A DNA stretch of 64,000 nucleotides, from contig CM043960.1 in assembly GCA_014529385.2 (NCBI GenBank), positions 73,051,910 to 73,115,909 on the forward strand, in the 5' to 3' direction. This document shows, in pieces, positions 9,669 through 20,230 of the stretch (positions are counted from its first letter, which is position 1; each line of letters opens with the position of its first letter). The notes beneath the pieces are model-generated. The model saw only the letters and a list, made by a program, of their open reading frames with translations. It was not told the origin of the DNA and ran no database searches. The position numbers and the translations under genes are program-made. The stretch comes from Adiantum capillus-veneris. Its lineage: Eukaryota > Streptophyta > Polypodiopsida > Polypodiales > Pteridaceae.

Positions 9669-9999
9669 ATAGACACCCTTTGTGGGTGATGTGCAAGAAG
9701 ATATGCTAGATGAGGATTCAGAAATTGAGGAGCTTGATGAGATCTTGGTTCCTAAGTACATTTTGGCACATAAGGAAAGAAAAGTTAAAGGAAAAGTTTC
9801 ATGACAGTATTTGGTGTAGTTCAAGAACTATACACCTATGGATGCGAAGTGGATGGAAGAGTGTGAACTACTAGAGTCACCTAATGTATTGTAGTTTTAC
9901 CTTGAGGCCTTTGGGTTACAACCTATGTATGCCCCAAAACAACATGTTCAAAAGAGGGATGATGATGGAGGTAGCATAGCAATTGTACATATGGATTAA
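9669..9999 (+). pseudogene. Gypsy-2 integrase tail and chromodomain
   Basis: Reads FVGDVQEDMLDEDSEIEELD, then LAHKERKVKGKVS, a stop, QYLV, a stop, FKNYTPMDAKWMEECELLES and YLEAFGLQPMYAPKQ. This is residue-by-residue similar to the end of Gypsy-1 integrase (1061-1430) but carries at least three in-frame stops. Two of the stops replace residues that are Arg/Lys or Gln in Gypsy-1. No tandem copy of the VSLLRPFVG segment is seen here. Confidence 0.9.
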
Positions 10000-11277
10000 G
10001 TGCAATAGAAGTGTACATTTCTCTACAAGTGTCAAAGGTATTATGCTCATTTCTATCGTAGATGAAATGAAAAAAGTATGAAGTTTTCATTAAGTCATTT
10101 GTATCTATGTTTCATGCCTTTTTTTGCAGATACATGTGATGATAAAAGGGTGCTAATTACACTAAATCATCTATGGCATGTATATATGGCATGCAATCAA
10201 GGACCTTTGTGATTTCAAGTGGGGTATGTCACGAGGCTATGGCAACCACTAACATTAGTTGTTTGTTTCTTTCTCTTGATTTTTAGTTGACATTTGGGAC
10301 CCTCTTGCTGAAGTCACAAATGGCCGTACATTGTGTGGCCAATGTAAAATGATCGACGACCAAGAGTTTCACCCGCAATCAGGACGGGTAGGTCTCCATG
10401 AGATGGTCGAGCCAGTTGGCACCAAAATCCAAGTATAGGAAAAGGGTGTCTAGGCTCAGATCAAGTCAATTAGGCCCCTCTCTACACTTTATGAGTCACT
10501 GGGTACTAGGAAACTAACTCAAAAGAGGTAAAGTGGACACATGGCGGCTCCAAGTGATATTTTCCAAGTCTGCATAAAGAGGGGGCACCCAAATTGAGAG
10601 AGGAGGCTGATTTAACTTCATAAGTGAATTAGAGTGTATGTGAGTGGTGGTTGTAGGTGATCACAACTTTAATGGATATCTTGTCTTCTACCTTGTCTTA
10701 TAAAGCGCGATGATTCCACTCTCATTCACCTCTCTCTCCCTTTGAATACAGAATGGTAACTCCCGCTCGAGGGCTTTCCATCTATATGTACAATTGTGTG
10801 GGTTCATGAACATGAGGCAAGAGACTCTTATCCAAGTACTGGATTAGCTAATTGCTAATCCCCCACAGGTACAAGTGAATTCAAAGAGATTTCACGCAAG
10901 AAATCTCATTTGATTCAAAGGGCAAGTAGTCCTACAGGTGCGTGAGTACGAGGGCTTGCTACAAATGTGACCGACACACAAAATGGAGCCCAAAACAGTG
11001 AATTACAACCTGCTCTGTATTTTTGCAGGTTTAGGGTTTTGACCCTAATTGATCCCTAATACCCCCAAGAGCCTTGATGGGATCACTGTTTAGGTGATCT
11101 GGTGCATTTTTGGGGCAAAAAATTAGAGAATGTAGCGCGGCGGTAGATTCTTGCCAAGTCTGGAAAAGTGCTTCTTTGCACCAAGGAAGTCACCTTTTGC
11201 ATGGTGATTTTTATATGTGAAGCCTCCTATTGTGGTTATGCTGCCAAAATTGGGCTAGAGTAGGCTATTTTTAGCCC
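10000..11277 (+). repeat. Gypsy-2 3' untranslated region and LTR
   Basis: Reverse complement similarity to 1-1060 shows it is the 3' end of the same family. Matching blocks lie near 10230-10380 (after the stop codon) and 10800-11120 (gctaatcccccacagg, the tttagggttt block, taatacccccaagag and gtgatctggtgc). The middle (10400-10760) matches Gypsy-1 poorly, as expected for fast-evolving U3. A TATA box lies at 10699. The downstream edge is interrupted by Copia-1 at 11283, and LTR-like sequence may resume after 16454. Confidence 0.75.
10699..10705 (+). promoter_or_regulatory. Candidate LTR TATA box (TATAAAG)
   Basis: TATAAAG about 30 bases before a CT-rich segment (ctcattcacctctctctccc, 10723-10742) in the Gypsy-2 LTR. 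This is a plausible U3/R promoter. Confidence 0.5.
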
Positions 11278-11282
11278 GATAA
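11278..11282. repeat. Copia-1 target-site duplication GATAA (left)
   Basis: Exact match to 16450-16454, directly outside the TG...CA LTR ends. Confidence 0.97.
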
Positions 11283-11561
11283 TGTTGAAGATGATGAAAC
11301 AGAAAACAGAAGGAAGATAACAACTCAGAGTAGGAAGAAGATGGAGAAGGAGAAGACACAGAGCTTGTGTACGAGATCTCTGTAGTCTGTCTCTCTGTAT
11401 TGGAATAATAGAGTATATACAAACTCAGAGCTACAAAGATTATATGAAACCCTAAGAGATAAGGCGTCCTTTCACACCAGATGTCCAGGGGGAAAAACCC
11501 AGTGGGAGAAAAGTGCCCCTGGTGAAGCGCGTATACACACTAACACTACTACATGTCTACA
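11283..11561 (-). repeat. Copia-1 3' LTR (279 bp)
   Basis: On the plus strand it begins TGTTGAAGATG and ends TGTCTACA. It matches 16171-16449 over its full length with 8 substitutions and no indels. Confidence 0.97.
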
Positions 11562-11576
11562 AATCCCCCCCTCTAG
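11562..11576 (-). promoter_or_regulatory. Copia-1 polypurine tract
   Basis: Read on the minus strand as CTAGAGGGGGGGATT immediately before the 3' LTR; primes plus-strand DNA synthesis in LTR retrotransposons. Confidence 0.88.
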
Positions 11577-11609
11577 TGATAGTGTGAATCCGTACAAGGT
11601 AGCAGATCA

Positions 11610-12443
11610 TCATGTGTATGAGAGTAAGCCCAAAGCTTTTCGAAAAGCTTCAAACTTTTCTCGTGATAACGCCTTCGTAAATAGATCTGCAATGTTATCC
11701 TGTGTAGGACAGGAAGTTAGTGTGATCTCCCCTGCATGTAGCCTTTCCCTGACATAGTGGTAGTGAACCTCTATGTGCTTTGTTCTTGCATGAAATACTG
11801 GATTCCTTGCAACTTCCATAGCACTCTGATTGTCAGCGAAAATGGTAGTGGGTGCTTGTTGAAACTCACAAAGATCTTCCAATAACCTGCGTATCCATAC
11901 ACAATCAACTGTTGCCGTGAAAGCTGCCCTGTACTCAGCTTCACAAGTTGATGTAGCCACTGTGGGTTGCTTCTTGCTTAGCCAAGATATACATGCATTT
12001 CCCAAGAAAAAACAATTCCCACTTGTGGAATGTCGTGTGTCAAAATCACCAGCCCAATCTGAATTGCTGTAACCAAGAAGCTGCATAGAACTATGCTTTC
12101 CATACATATCCCCCCTTGGAAAGAACATGGAAAGATTAGGAGTACCTAAAAGGTAACGAAGTATGCGCTTCACAGCCTGCCAATGATGCATACCTGGGCT
12201 GTGCATAAATCTGCTTGCTTGTGAAACCCCAAATTGAATGTCTGGACGAGTGTTGCTTGCCAAATATATCAAGCAACCAACGGCTACTGCATAAGTATGT
12301 ACATTAAAAGGTTCTCCAGCATCGTATATGCTCAACTTTGATCCAGTTTCTACAGGTGTAGAGATTGGTTTACAATTTTGCATACCAAACTTGTGCAAAA
12401 TTTTATGCAAATATTTTTCCTGCAACATGTATATGCCATCCTC
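11610..12443 (-). pseudogene. Copia-1 RNase H (last part of gag-pol)
   Basis: Open from 12428 to 11610 and in the same frame as the RT segment upstream, from which it is separated only by a TAA at 12444-12446. It begins with the RT-RNase H linker (YLHKILHKFGM, TPVETGSKLS, AVGCLIYLASNTRPDI, HHWQAVKRILRYLLGT). RNase H follows with SDWAGDFDTRHSTSG, WLSKKQPTVATSTCEAEYRA, FADNQSAMEVARNPVFHART, KHIEVHYHYVRE and NIADLFTKAL. The acidic residues of the second and third catalytic positions (CEAEY, ADNQS) are present. The first motif reads SNSDWAGD where two Asp are usual. The polyprotein ends YT then stop. Degrades the RNA strand of the RNA-DNA hybrid during reverse transcription. Confidence 0.95.
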
Positions 12444-13283
12444 TTATTGCACAAAATGAATACCCAAGTAATAATGTAGCAAACCAAGATCAGACATCTC
12501 AAAGGTTTTTCTCAAAGAATCTTTAAACGCTTCAATTTCATTTGCATTATTGCCTGTAAGAAGCATATCATCCACATAAAGTGTTAGCATAATGAGAACT
12601 CCATCTCTCTTTTTGACATACAAAGTACTTTCTGTTGGACTATTCTGAAATCCCTGGCCAATCACATAAGTATGTATCTTCTCATACCATGCTCTTGGAG
12701 CCTGTTTGAGACCATACAAAGCTTTACGCAATCTACATACCTTTTGCTCTTGACCTTTTACAACAAAACCACTTGGTTGACTTACATAAACTTCTTCTTG
12801 AAAATCACCATTCAAAAAAGCAGTTTTGATATCCAGCTGATGCACTTTCCAACCATGATGAGCAGCAATTGCAACTAGTGATCTAACTGTGGATGCACCA
12901 GAAGTAGGAGCAAAGGTTTCATCATAATCTATGCCTTTCTGTTGCGCATAGCCTTTTGCCACAAGCCTTGCTTTGTACCTGTCAACAGTACCATCTTTTT
13001 TCCTTTTTACCTTAAAAACCCACTTTGTACCAATAGGCTTTTTACCTGTAGGCAAGTCCACTAGATCCCATGTATGATTCTTATGAATAGAATCAATTTC
13101 TTGCTGCATAGCATCTTTCCACTGAACACACTGTAAAGCTTGTTCAAATGAATCAGGCTCATCTGCATCACAAAGAGTGCTAAAGCAAGCCAAATCTACT
13201 TGCTCTCTGCCAAAAGTAGTAACAACACGTGTTTTTCGTGGCAACGGTGCATCCAACTTGCTATCCTGCAAAGTTTTCTGAAC
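12444..13283 (-). pseudogene. Copia-1 reverse transcriptase
   Basis: Open 13271-12444 and in frame with neighbours on both sides. It contains WKDAMQQEIDSIHKNHTWDL, GTKWVFKVKRKKDGTVDRYK, ARLVAKGYAQQKGIDYDETF, the catalytic Asp in QLDIKTAFLNG (about residue 147), LRKALYGLKQAPRAWY and the active-site YVDDMLLTGN (about 232-235). All three catalytic Asp are intact. It ends at TAA (12444-12446) where Gln is expected between FVQ and EDGIYM, so the next domain is not translated. Synthesises cDNA from the element RNA primed by tRNA. Confidence 0.97.
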
Positions 13284-15122
13284 CTATTTAGGCAAGGTTC
13301 TTTCTTCCCTGAGAACTTCTTGCTCTTCACGCACAATTTCCTCTACATCATGAGGTGTCACATGCTGATCAAAAGATTGATCAAGATTATCAACATGTTG
13401 TGATTCTTGATTCTCCACAAAAGAAGGAAGCAAACCTTCAAATACATCATGTGTTTGCATATGAGGTACATCAAAAGCAACCATAGGTTGAGCAGTAGTT
13501 TCTGCAAAAATTACATCACGACTTTCAAAAATCTTGTTTGTAGCAGGATTGTAAAGTCTATAACCTTTACTTCCACTACTGTACCCCACAAATATACATT
13601 TGATTTCCTTATCATCAAGCTTCCCACGTAACTGCTGAGGGATGTGAGCATAAGTAAGACAACCAAAAACACGAAGATAACTGACTGAAGGTTTTCTGTC
13701 ATACCAAGCTTCATATGGAGTAATGGTCTTCAAGGCACGAGTAGGACACCTGTTCAAAACATGTGTTGCACAAGCAACTGCCTCCATCCATAGCTTATGA
13801 GGCAAACTCTTAGCCTTGAGCATACATCTAGCCATCTCCATTAAAGACCTGTTCTTCCTTTCTGCAACACCATTCTGTTGTGGTTTGTATGGCATAGTGC
13901 ATTGGTGTTTAATGCCTTTCTTTCCCAAAAAATCCTTAAATGCACCTGACATGTATTCACCTCCTCGATCGGTACGAAGAGTCTGTACTTTGCAACCTGT
14001 TTCATTTTCAACCATGGCGACATAATGTTGAAAAACTGCAAACACATCTGACTTTGCTTTGAGTGGATACACCCAACAAAACCTGGAAAAGTCATCAATG
14101 AAGGTCACAAAATAAAGGCTGTTTCCTATAGATGGCGTCCTCATAGGACCACATACATCACTGTGTACAAGCTGCAACTTTCGTGTCCCTTTAACTGAAC
14201 CATCCTGCAAAAATGCAAATCTGTGCATCTTTCTAAGAACGCAACCTTCACATACATGTCTTGGTGGCATCTCCAATAAAGACAAATCATGCACCATATT
14301 ATGACGTTGTAAAGTCATCAAACTGCCGTAACTAACATGCCCAAATCTAGCATGCCACAACTCAGCATCCTGCATGGCCTGAGTCTTTGTTTCTGCAATA
14401 CATACCTGAATCTGCTTTTCATAATGATCTAGCACAAATAGTCCATTTTCCAACGTACCCGTAGTGATAAGAGAATAACCATTCTCTCGATCTCGTACAA
14501 CACATCTGTCATCCTCAAAAATGACCCGAAGACCATTTTTTGCAAGAGAGGATACAGACAACAAATTCTTCTTGATCCCTGGAACATATAAGACATCTGG
14601 CAAGCATAAATCTGAACCATCTGAAATGGTAATCAAAATCTTACCAACGCCTTTGATTGGATAAGAAGAACTATTTGCACATGTCACCTTCTTTCTTGCT
14701 GGAGCTGCATCCAATGAACAAAACAAATCCTTCCTTGAAGTAATATGCCTGGATGTACCACTATCAAAGTACCAAATCATTTGTGTCTCGTCCACACTGT
14801 AAGCAAAAAAATCTGAACATACTACGAAAGCATAAGAATCCTGCACAAAGTTTGCAGACTCTTCTTTAGCTGTAGAAGAATCACCAGGAGCTGAAACAAC
14901 CAAACTTGAATCTTTCTTCTTTTCTTTAGCAATTCGCTTTTTACACTCACTAATGTAGTGACTAGGTTTCTTGCAGTAGTGACATTTACCTTTCTTCTTG
15001 GACTTGTCAGAATCACCTTTAGACTTCTCTGAAGACTGTCCTGCACCAGACTTGGAGTGATGAGCACTCTCTTTACCCTTGTTTTTGTTATGTACAACAA
15101 GAGCATGATCCATACCATCCAC
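13284..15122 (-). pseudogene. Copia-1 zinc knuckle, protease and integrase
   Basis: 612 codons open, bounded by in-frame TAG at 15123 and 13284. Order: a Lys/Ser-rich linker; CCHC zinc knuckle CHYCKKPSHYISEC (residues 47-60); aspartic protease WYFDSGTSRHIT with catalytic Asp 120; GAG-pre-integrase HHCC (H257, H262, C291, C294); integrase core with D322 (VHSDVCGPM), D385 (LRTDRGGEY) and E421 (NGVAERKN), giving exact D,D35E spacing after the second Asp. The integrase C-terminus follows with YDRKPSVSYLRVFGC and GYSSGSKGYRLYNP, then an acidic tail. All catalytic residues are intact. The GTG at 15120 is not a start; this is the interior of a polyprotein. Confidence 0.97.
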
Positions 15123-15797
15123 CTATAAAGACTTGTTCTTACGTGATTGATCCTCCTGCAATAGCAAAGCCACTAACTCTTCAAAATGAAGAGGCTCAGG
15201 ATTAGCTCGCAAAGACAGAGTCAAAGAAGTTTGAAAAGTCAAATAAGATGGTGGTAGTGAATTGAGTGTTTTGGAAACCAAGTCCTTCTCTGGAGTCACT
15301 TCATCAATGCTGAGCAATTGATCTTTAAGATCCCTGATTTTTGTAAGATGCTCAACAATATCGTCACCTTCGTCCATCTGTATTTTGTCAAGTTGTTTCT
15401 TCAAAAACTCTATTTTGGCAGCGTTTCTTCCTCCAAACATAGCTTGCAAAGTGTTCCAAGCATCCTCAGAAGTTCTGCAAGATCTGATATGTGGTGTGAT
15501 TGTCCTCTTTATGGTTAAGGCAATCACAGCCATAGCTTGTGCATCTTTAGTATCCCATCTCTTTTGCTCTGGAGTGACTTGTGAGGGTCCTGCACCAACA
15601 GCTGCAGGCGTGGCAGGTGCAATGCTACCTCGACAAACTTCATCTCCAGATACATAATCCCACAATCCTTTACCAACCAAAACATTTTTGGCCATAAAAG
15701 GCCAAAGAGAATAGTTGGTACCATCCAATTTGTCTTCGGATGTAAACGCACCAAAAATCTCTTTCTCCGTAGATTGAGCCATACTGTGGATGCACAC
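15123..15797 (-). pseudogene. Copia-1 gag (capsid) up to a premature stop
   Basis: 225 codons with stop. The better start is MAQSTEKEIFGAF at 15782, five residues after the first ATG. Copia-type gag: FTSEDKLDGTNYSLWPFMAKNVL, LWDYVSGDE, AQAMAVIALTI, SEDAWNTLQAMFGGRNAAKIEFLKKQLDKIQM, IRDLKDQLLSIDEVTPEKDLVSKTLNSLPPSYLTFQTSL. The TAG at 15123-15125 falls after DQSRKNKSL and before the zinc knuckle, inside gag rather than at the gag-pol border, so it looks like a nonsense mutation (CAG to TAG) and not a programmed readthrough site. Confidence 0.95.
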
Positions 15798-16156
15798 AAG
15801 AGAGCAAAAGAACCTCCAAGAGATTCACAAATCTCCTCTCCAATCCAAGCAAAACTCTACACAAAATCTCAACACAAAGCTAAGACAAGCTGCTTCCCAA
15901 AAGAACTGTTTACCTGAAGAAAATCTGTCAAAAAGCACACCCTCTTGATCTAAACGCCTCCGAAAAGTAACTTCTGCTACGCTGCTCAGAACAAAATTCT
16001 GAGGGATCGAACGGCTTCAAAAGGGGGGTAAAACCCCAGGTCACCTATTCAAAATAATCCCGGAACATCGAGGATGCTCCCACGAGCAAATTTTCTAAAA
16101 ACTGCGATTGCGCGCGCGGACGCGAAAACGCAAGTAGAGGCTCTGGAAATCACCTT
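15798..16156 (-). other. Copia-1 5' leader
   Basis: Non-coding segment between PBS and gag, GC-richer near 15950-16130. No packaging signal can be assigned by eye. Confidence 0.7.
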
Positions 16157-16168
16157 GCTCTGATACCA
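16157..16168 (-). promoter_or_regulatory. Copia-1 primer-binding site (initiator Met tRNA)
   Basis: Minus strand reads TGGTATCAGAGC two bases inside the 5' LTR. This is the standard plant PBS complementary to the 3' end of initiator methionine tRNA. Confidence 0.96.
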
Positions 16169-16170
16169 AT

Positions 16171-16449
16171 TGTTGAAGATGATGAAACAAAAAATAGAAG
16201 GAAGACAGCAACTGAGAGTAGGAAGAAGATGGAGAAGGAGAAGACACAGAGCTTGTGTACGAGATCTCTGTAGTCTGTCTCTCTGTATTAGAATAATAGA
16301 GTATATACAAACTCAGAGCTACAAAGCTTATATGAAACCCTAAGAGATAAGGTGTCCTTTCACACCAGATGTCCAGGGGGAAAAACCCAGTGGGAGAAAA
16401 GTGCCCCTGGTGAAGCGCGTATACACACTAACACTACTACATGTCTACA
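16171..16449 (-). repeat. Copia-1 5' LTR (279 bp)
   Basis: Full-length match to 11283-11561. On the coding (minus) strand it would hold promoter and RNA start, but no strong TATA box was picked out. Confidence 0.97.
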
Positions 16450-16454
16450 GATAA
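16450..16454. repeat. Copia-1 target-site duplication GATAA (right)
   Basis: Exact match to 11278-11282. Confidence 0.97.
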
Positions 16455-16682
16455 AAGCGAGACAGGTCATAGAAACTAGCAAGTTTTCTCCCAAGTTTTG
16501 TAAGAATAACGAAATAAAAAAATGGGAGCCAATCTTTGGGGCCTATCGGGTGTCACTCTTTGCTTGGTAACACTCTAGCTTCCAAGCCGTGGCTTTTGTG
16601 AAGAGTTAATTCCAATTGCAGGTTTATTCGTGAAGTTTTCCTTTGTGTCATACGCCTTATTTTGACCTAATTCCATATCTTG
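16455..16682. other. Flank right of Copia-1, no gene
   Basis: Sequence that was contiguous with 11277 before Copia-1 inserted; possibly the end of the Gypsy-2 LTR. Nothing coding. Confidence 0.4.
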
Positions 16683-17075
16683 CTAAAGTGGATAGAAATT
16701 CATTGAGATTTTAGCCATAGACAAAGCATTGACTTTAGGAATCTGATTGAGTGCATTAGTAACTCGATTGCTAGATCCTTTCCTGTGGCAAATCTCGAAG
16801 TCAAACTCCTGCATAAGTTCAACCCATCTAGCCTTCCAGCCTGTGAGATGACCCTGATCACAGACATAGTGCAATGAGTGATGATCCGTCCATGCAACAA
16901 AGGTAGATCCATACAAATAATTCCGCCACTTCCTCAAAGTGTCGCCTATGGCATAAAGCTCTTTTTCAATATTGGATAATGCATTTCAATGTCTGAAAGT
17001 TTCTTACTTTCAAATGTAACATGACATCCATCCTGATATAGTGCTACACCAATTGCATAATCACTAGCATAGATT
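16683..17075 (-). pseudogene. RNase H fragment of a further Ty3/Gypsy element (Gypsy-4)
   Basis: Minus strand. The upstream part near 17060-16940 reads YASDYAIGVALYQDG, HVTFESKKLSDIEMHYPI. After a frame break, 16937-16683 is open with RKWRNYLYGSTFVAWTDHHS, LHYVCDQGHLTGWKARWVEL, MQEFDFEICHRKGSSNRVTN, ALNQIPKVNALS. This is the RNase H order of Ty3/Gypsy pol. It differs clearly from the Gypsy-1 version (GKKNVVADALSRK there), so it is another family. No RT or integrase lies next to it. It immediately precedes the satellite array. Confidence 0.88.
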
Positions 17076-17580
17076 CAACTGCAATGACTTGTTAGGATTC
17101 ACAATATGCAGTATCATTGCAGTAGTTATGAAGTGTTTTAGTGTTTTAAATCTCTCATCAAGACACTTATTTCAAACAACAAGGGGATACACAAACTTTT
17201 TGTAGTACCTTTTTTGTAGAATGGAAAGACTAGCCACATGGTGGGAAACTATGCATGATAGGTACATCATTCAACCTAACAATCAATATTTGTGCATCAT
17301 TGGTGAGCATACATTCGTGTAAACAAGCATTTAGCAAAAACTATAGGTACATCATTCAACCAACAATCTTCTTGCATTTGGGCACATTGTTCAAACATCA
17401 ACCCTCATTCAATAACTTTAGGCAAACAAAAAATTCATCCTACACCGGTGTTCACTTCCTCTCAAGGAAACAAGCAAAATATTACCTTTTTTGCACTTTC
17501 TTTCTAAAATTCCTAAATATGCCTTTGAGTCACCTCAAGTTATTCTCTTGAGCTCTTTGAAGCTAGCAAAAGGTTGAGAT
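17076..17580. other. Non-coding spacer with a short repeated phrase
   Basis: The phrase aggtacatcattcaacc occurs at about 17260 and 17345. An ORF at 17255-17551 has no recognisable domain and is probably chance. Confidence 0.5.
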
Positions 17581-20206
17581 TTAACATTACGTTTCAAGGC
17601 TCATTTCCATATGATATTGTAGTAATAGACTAGGAGGCTACCAAGGGAAGCATAAGCCTCATGACATCCTTCTGGTTATAGAGGGCATATAAAAACACCT
17701 TCAGGCTTGAACTTAAGTTTGAACCTCACTTGAATATTCTATTGTAGCACTAGGGTGCAAGACTAGCCTCATGACCTCCATTTAGATACCTAGGACATAA
17801 AATAACACCTTCAGGCTCGAACTTAAGTTCGAGCCTCAAGTGCAAATGCTAACGTAGCCTAACTTGAATATGCTATGGTCACACTAGGGTGTCTCATGAC
17901 ATCCATGAGGATGCCAAGGGCATAAAATAACACTTTTAGGTTCGAACTTAAGTTTGAGCCTCAACTGCATATGCTAGCATAGCACTAGCTCATATAGGAT
18001 GCAAAGCCTAGCCTTATGACATCCTTGTGGCTACCAATGGCAAGAGGCCCAAGCTTAATCTTGAGCCTCATCTACCTATGATAATGTAGCACTATCATGC
18101 ATGGATAGCTCGTGACACCCTTGATGCTACTACCAAGGGCATGGAGAAATACCTTTAGGCTCAAAGTTAAGTTCAAGCCTTGCTTGCATATGCTAGTGTA
18201 GCACTAAAGGTGCAAGGCTAGACTTATGACATCCTTCTGGCTAACAATGGAAATAGGTTTGAACTTAAGTTTGAGCCTAAAGGTGTTACTCTTTGCCTAC
18301 ACCTTTAGGCTCAAACTTAAATTTGAGCTTCATCGGTATATAGTAATGTAACACTAGGATGCAAGGCTAGCCTCATGGTGTGCTTGTGGCTACCAAGGGA
18401 ATAGAATAGCACTTTTAACCTTGAACTTAAGTTTGAGCCTCAATTGTGTATGCTAGTATAGCACAAGGGTGCAATCCTAGCATCATGATATCCTTATCGA
18501 TACCAAGGCTAAGAGGCTCCTCGACTGCATATGCATGCTAGTATAGCACTGTCATGAAAGTCTAGCTTTATGAAATCCTTGGCTACTATGGGAAAAGAAA
18601 AAAACCTTTAGGTTCAAGACTCAAGTGCATTTGCTAGTGTATCCTCTCTTGAATATGTTATTGTAGCACTCGGATAAAAGACTAGTCTCGTGACATTCAT
18701 GAGGATACCAAGGGCATATAATGACTCCTTTAGGCTCAAACTTAAGTACGAACTTAAGTTTGAGCCTCAATTGCATATGCTTGTGTAGCACTACCTTATA
18801 TAGGGTTCAAAGCTAGCCTTATGAAATTATTGTTGCTACCAATGCCAAGAGGCTTGAACTTAAGTTTGAGCCTCGTCTACCTATGCTAATGTAGCACTAC
18901 CATGCATTGCTAGCCTCATGAAATCCTTGAGGGTACTACCAACAACATATAGAGAAACAAATTTGGGCTCGAGCCTCGCTTGCATAAGCACTAAGGTTCA
19001 AGGCGAGCCTCATGACATCCTTGTGGCCAACAATGGAAAGAGGATCTAACTTAAGTTTGAAGCTTGCCTACAAATTCTAGTGTAGTACTACCATGAAAGG
19101 CCAACCTCTCATGAAATACTTGTGTCTACCAAGGGCAAAGAATAACATCTTGATGCTCAAACTTAAGTTTGAGATTCATCGGTGTATGGTAATGTAACAC
19201 TAGGATGCAAGGCTAGCCTCATGCCATCCTTGTGTATACCAAGGGCATAGAATAGCACCTTTAAACTTGAACTTAAGTTTGAGCCTCAATTTTGTATGCT
19301 AGTGTAGCATAAGGGTGCAAGGCTAGCATCATGATATCCTTATGGCTACCAAGACCAAGAGGTTCAAACCTCAAACTTAAGTTCAAGCCTCAACTGCATA
19401 TTTTAGTGTATCACTAGCTCATATAGGGTGCAAAGCTAGCCTTATGATATCCTTGTGGCTACCAATGGAAAGAGTCTCAAACTTAAGTTTTTAAGCCTCA
19501 CCAACCTATGATATTATAGCACTGTCATGCATTGCTAGCCTCATGACATCCTTGAGGGTTCTACAAAGGGCACATAGAAATGCCTTCAGGATCAAACTTA
19601 AGTTTGAGCCTCTCATGCATATGCTAGTGTAGCAGTGAGGTGCAAGGCTAGCCGCATGACCTCCTTGTGACTAACATGGCAAGAGGCTTGAACTTAAGTT
19701 TAAATCTTGCTTACATATTCTAGTGTAGTACTAGCATGAAAGGCCAACCTCTCTTGAAATACTTGTGGCTACAAAGGGCAAAGAATAACACCTTTAAGTT
19801 TGAGCCTCATCAATACATGGTGATGTAAAACTAGGATGCAAGGGTAGCCTCATGACATCCTTGTGGCTATCAAGGGCATCGAATAACACCTTTAAGCTTG
19901 AACTTAAGTTTGAGACTCAATTTTTTATGCCAATGTAGCATAAGGGTCCAAGGCTAGCATCGTGATATCCTTATGTCTACCAAGGCCAAAAGGCTCAAAC
20001 CTCATTTGCATATTCTTGTGTAGCATTATCATGCAACAATATCTTTATGACATCCTTGTGTCTACTAAGGGTATACAAAAATACCTTTAGGATCGAACTT
20101 AAGTTTGAGACTCCAGTGCATATGCTAGTGTAGCCTTGCTTGGATATGCTAGGGTATAAGACTAGTCTCATGATATCCACGAGGATACCATAAAATAACA
20201 CCTTTT

Positions 20207-20230
20207 AGGCTCAAACTTAAGTTTGAGCCT
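20207..20230. repeat. Perfect 24-bp palindrome, best example of the satellite core
   Basis: aggctcaaac, ttaa, gtttgagcct: the arms are exact reverse complements. Shorter versions recur in nearly every satellite unit. Confidence 0.95.

Larger units (their letters stand above)
11283..16449 (-). mobile_element. Copia-1, structurally complete Ty1/Copia retrotransposon
   Basis: 5167 bp with two 279-bp LTRs, GATAA target duplications (11278-11282 and 16450-16454), PBS, polypurine tract and a gag-pol frame of 1396 codons in the order gag, protease, integrase, RT, RNase H, which defines Ty1/Copia. LTRs differ at 8 of 279 positions (6 transitions, 2 transversions, about 2.9 percent), indicating a fairly recent insertion compared with its surroundings. 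Three in-frame stops prevent full translation; I see no frameshift. It lies inside the LTR or flank of Gypsy-2, so it is younger than Gypsy-2. Confidence 0.97.

Noticed and set aside
15123-15125. Programmed stop-codon readthrough between gag and pol in Copia-1
   Set aside because: The stop lies before the zinc knuckle, not at a gag-pol boundary, and two similar stops occur later, so nonsense mutation is simpler.
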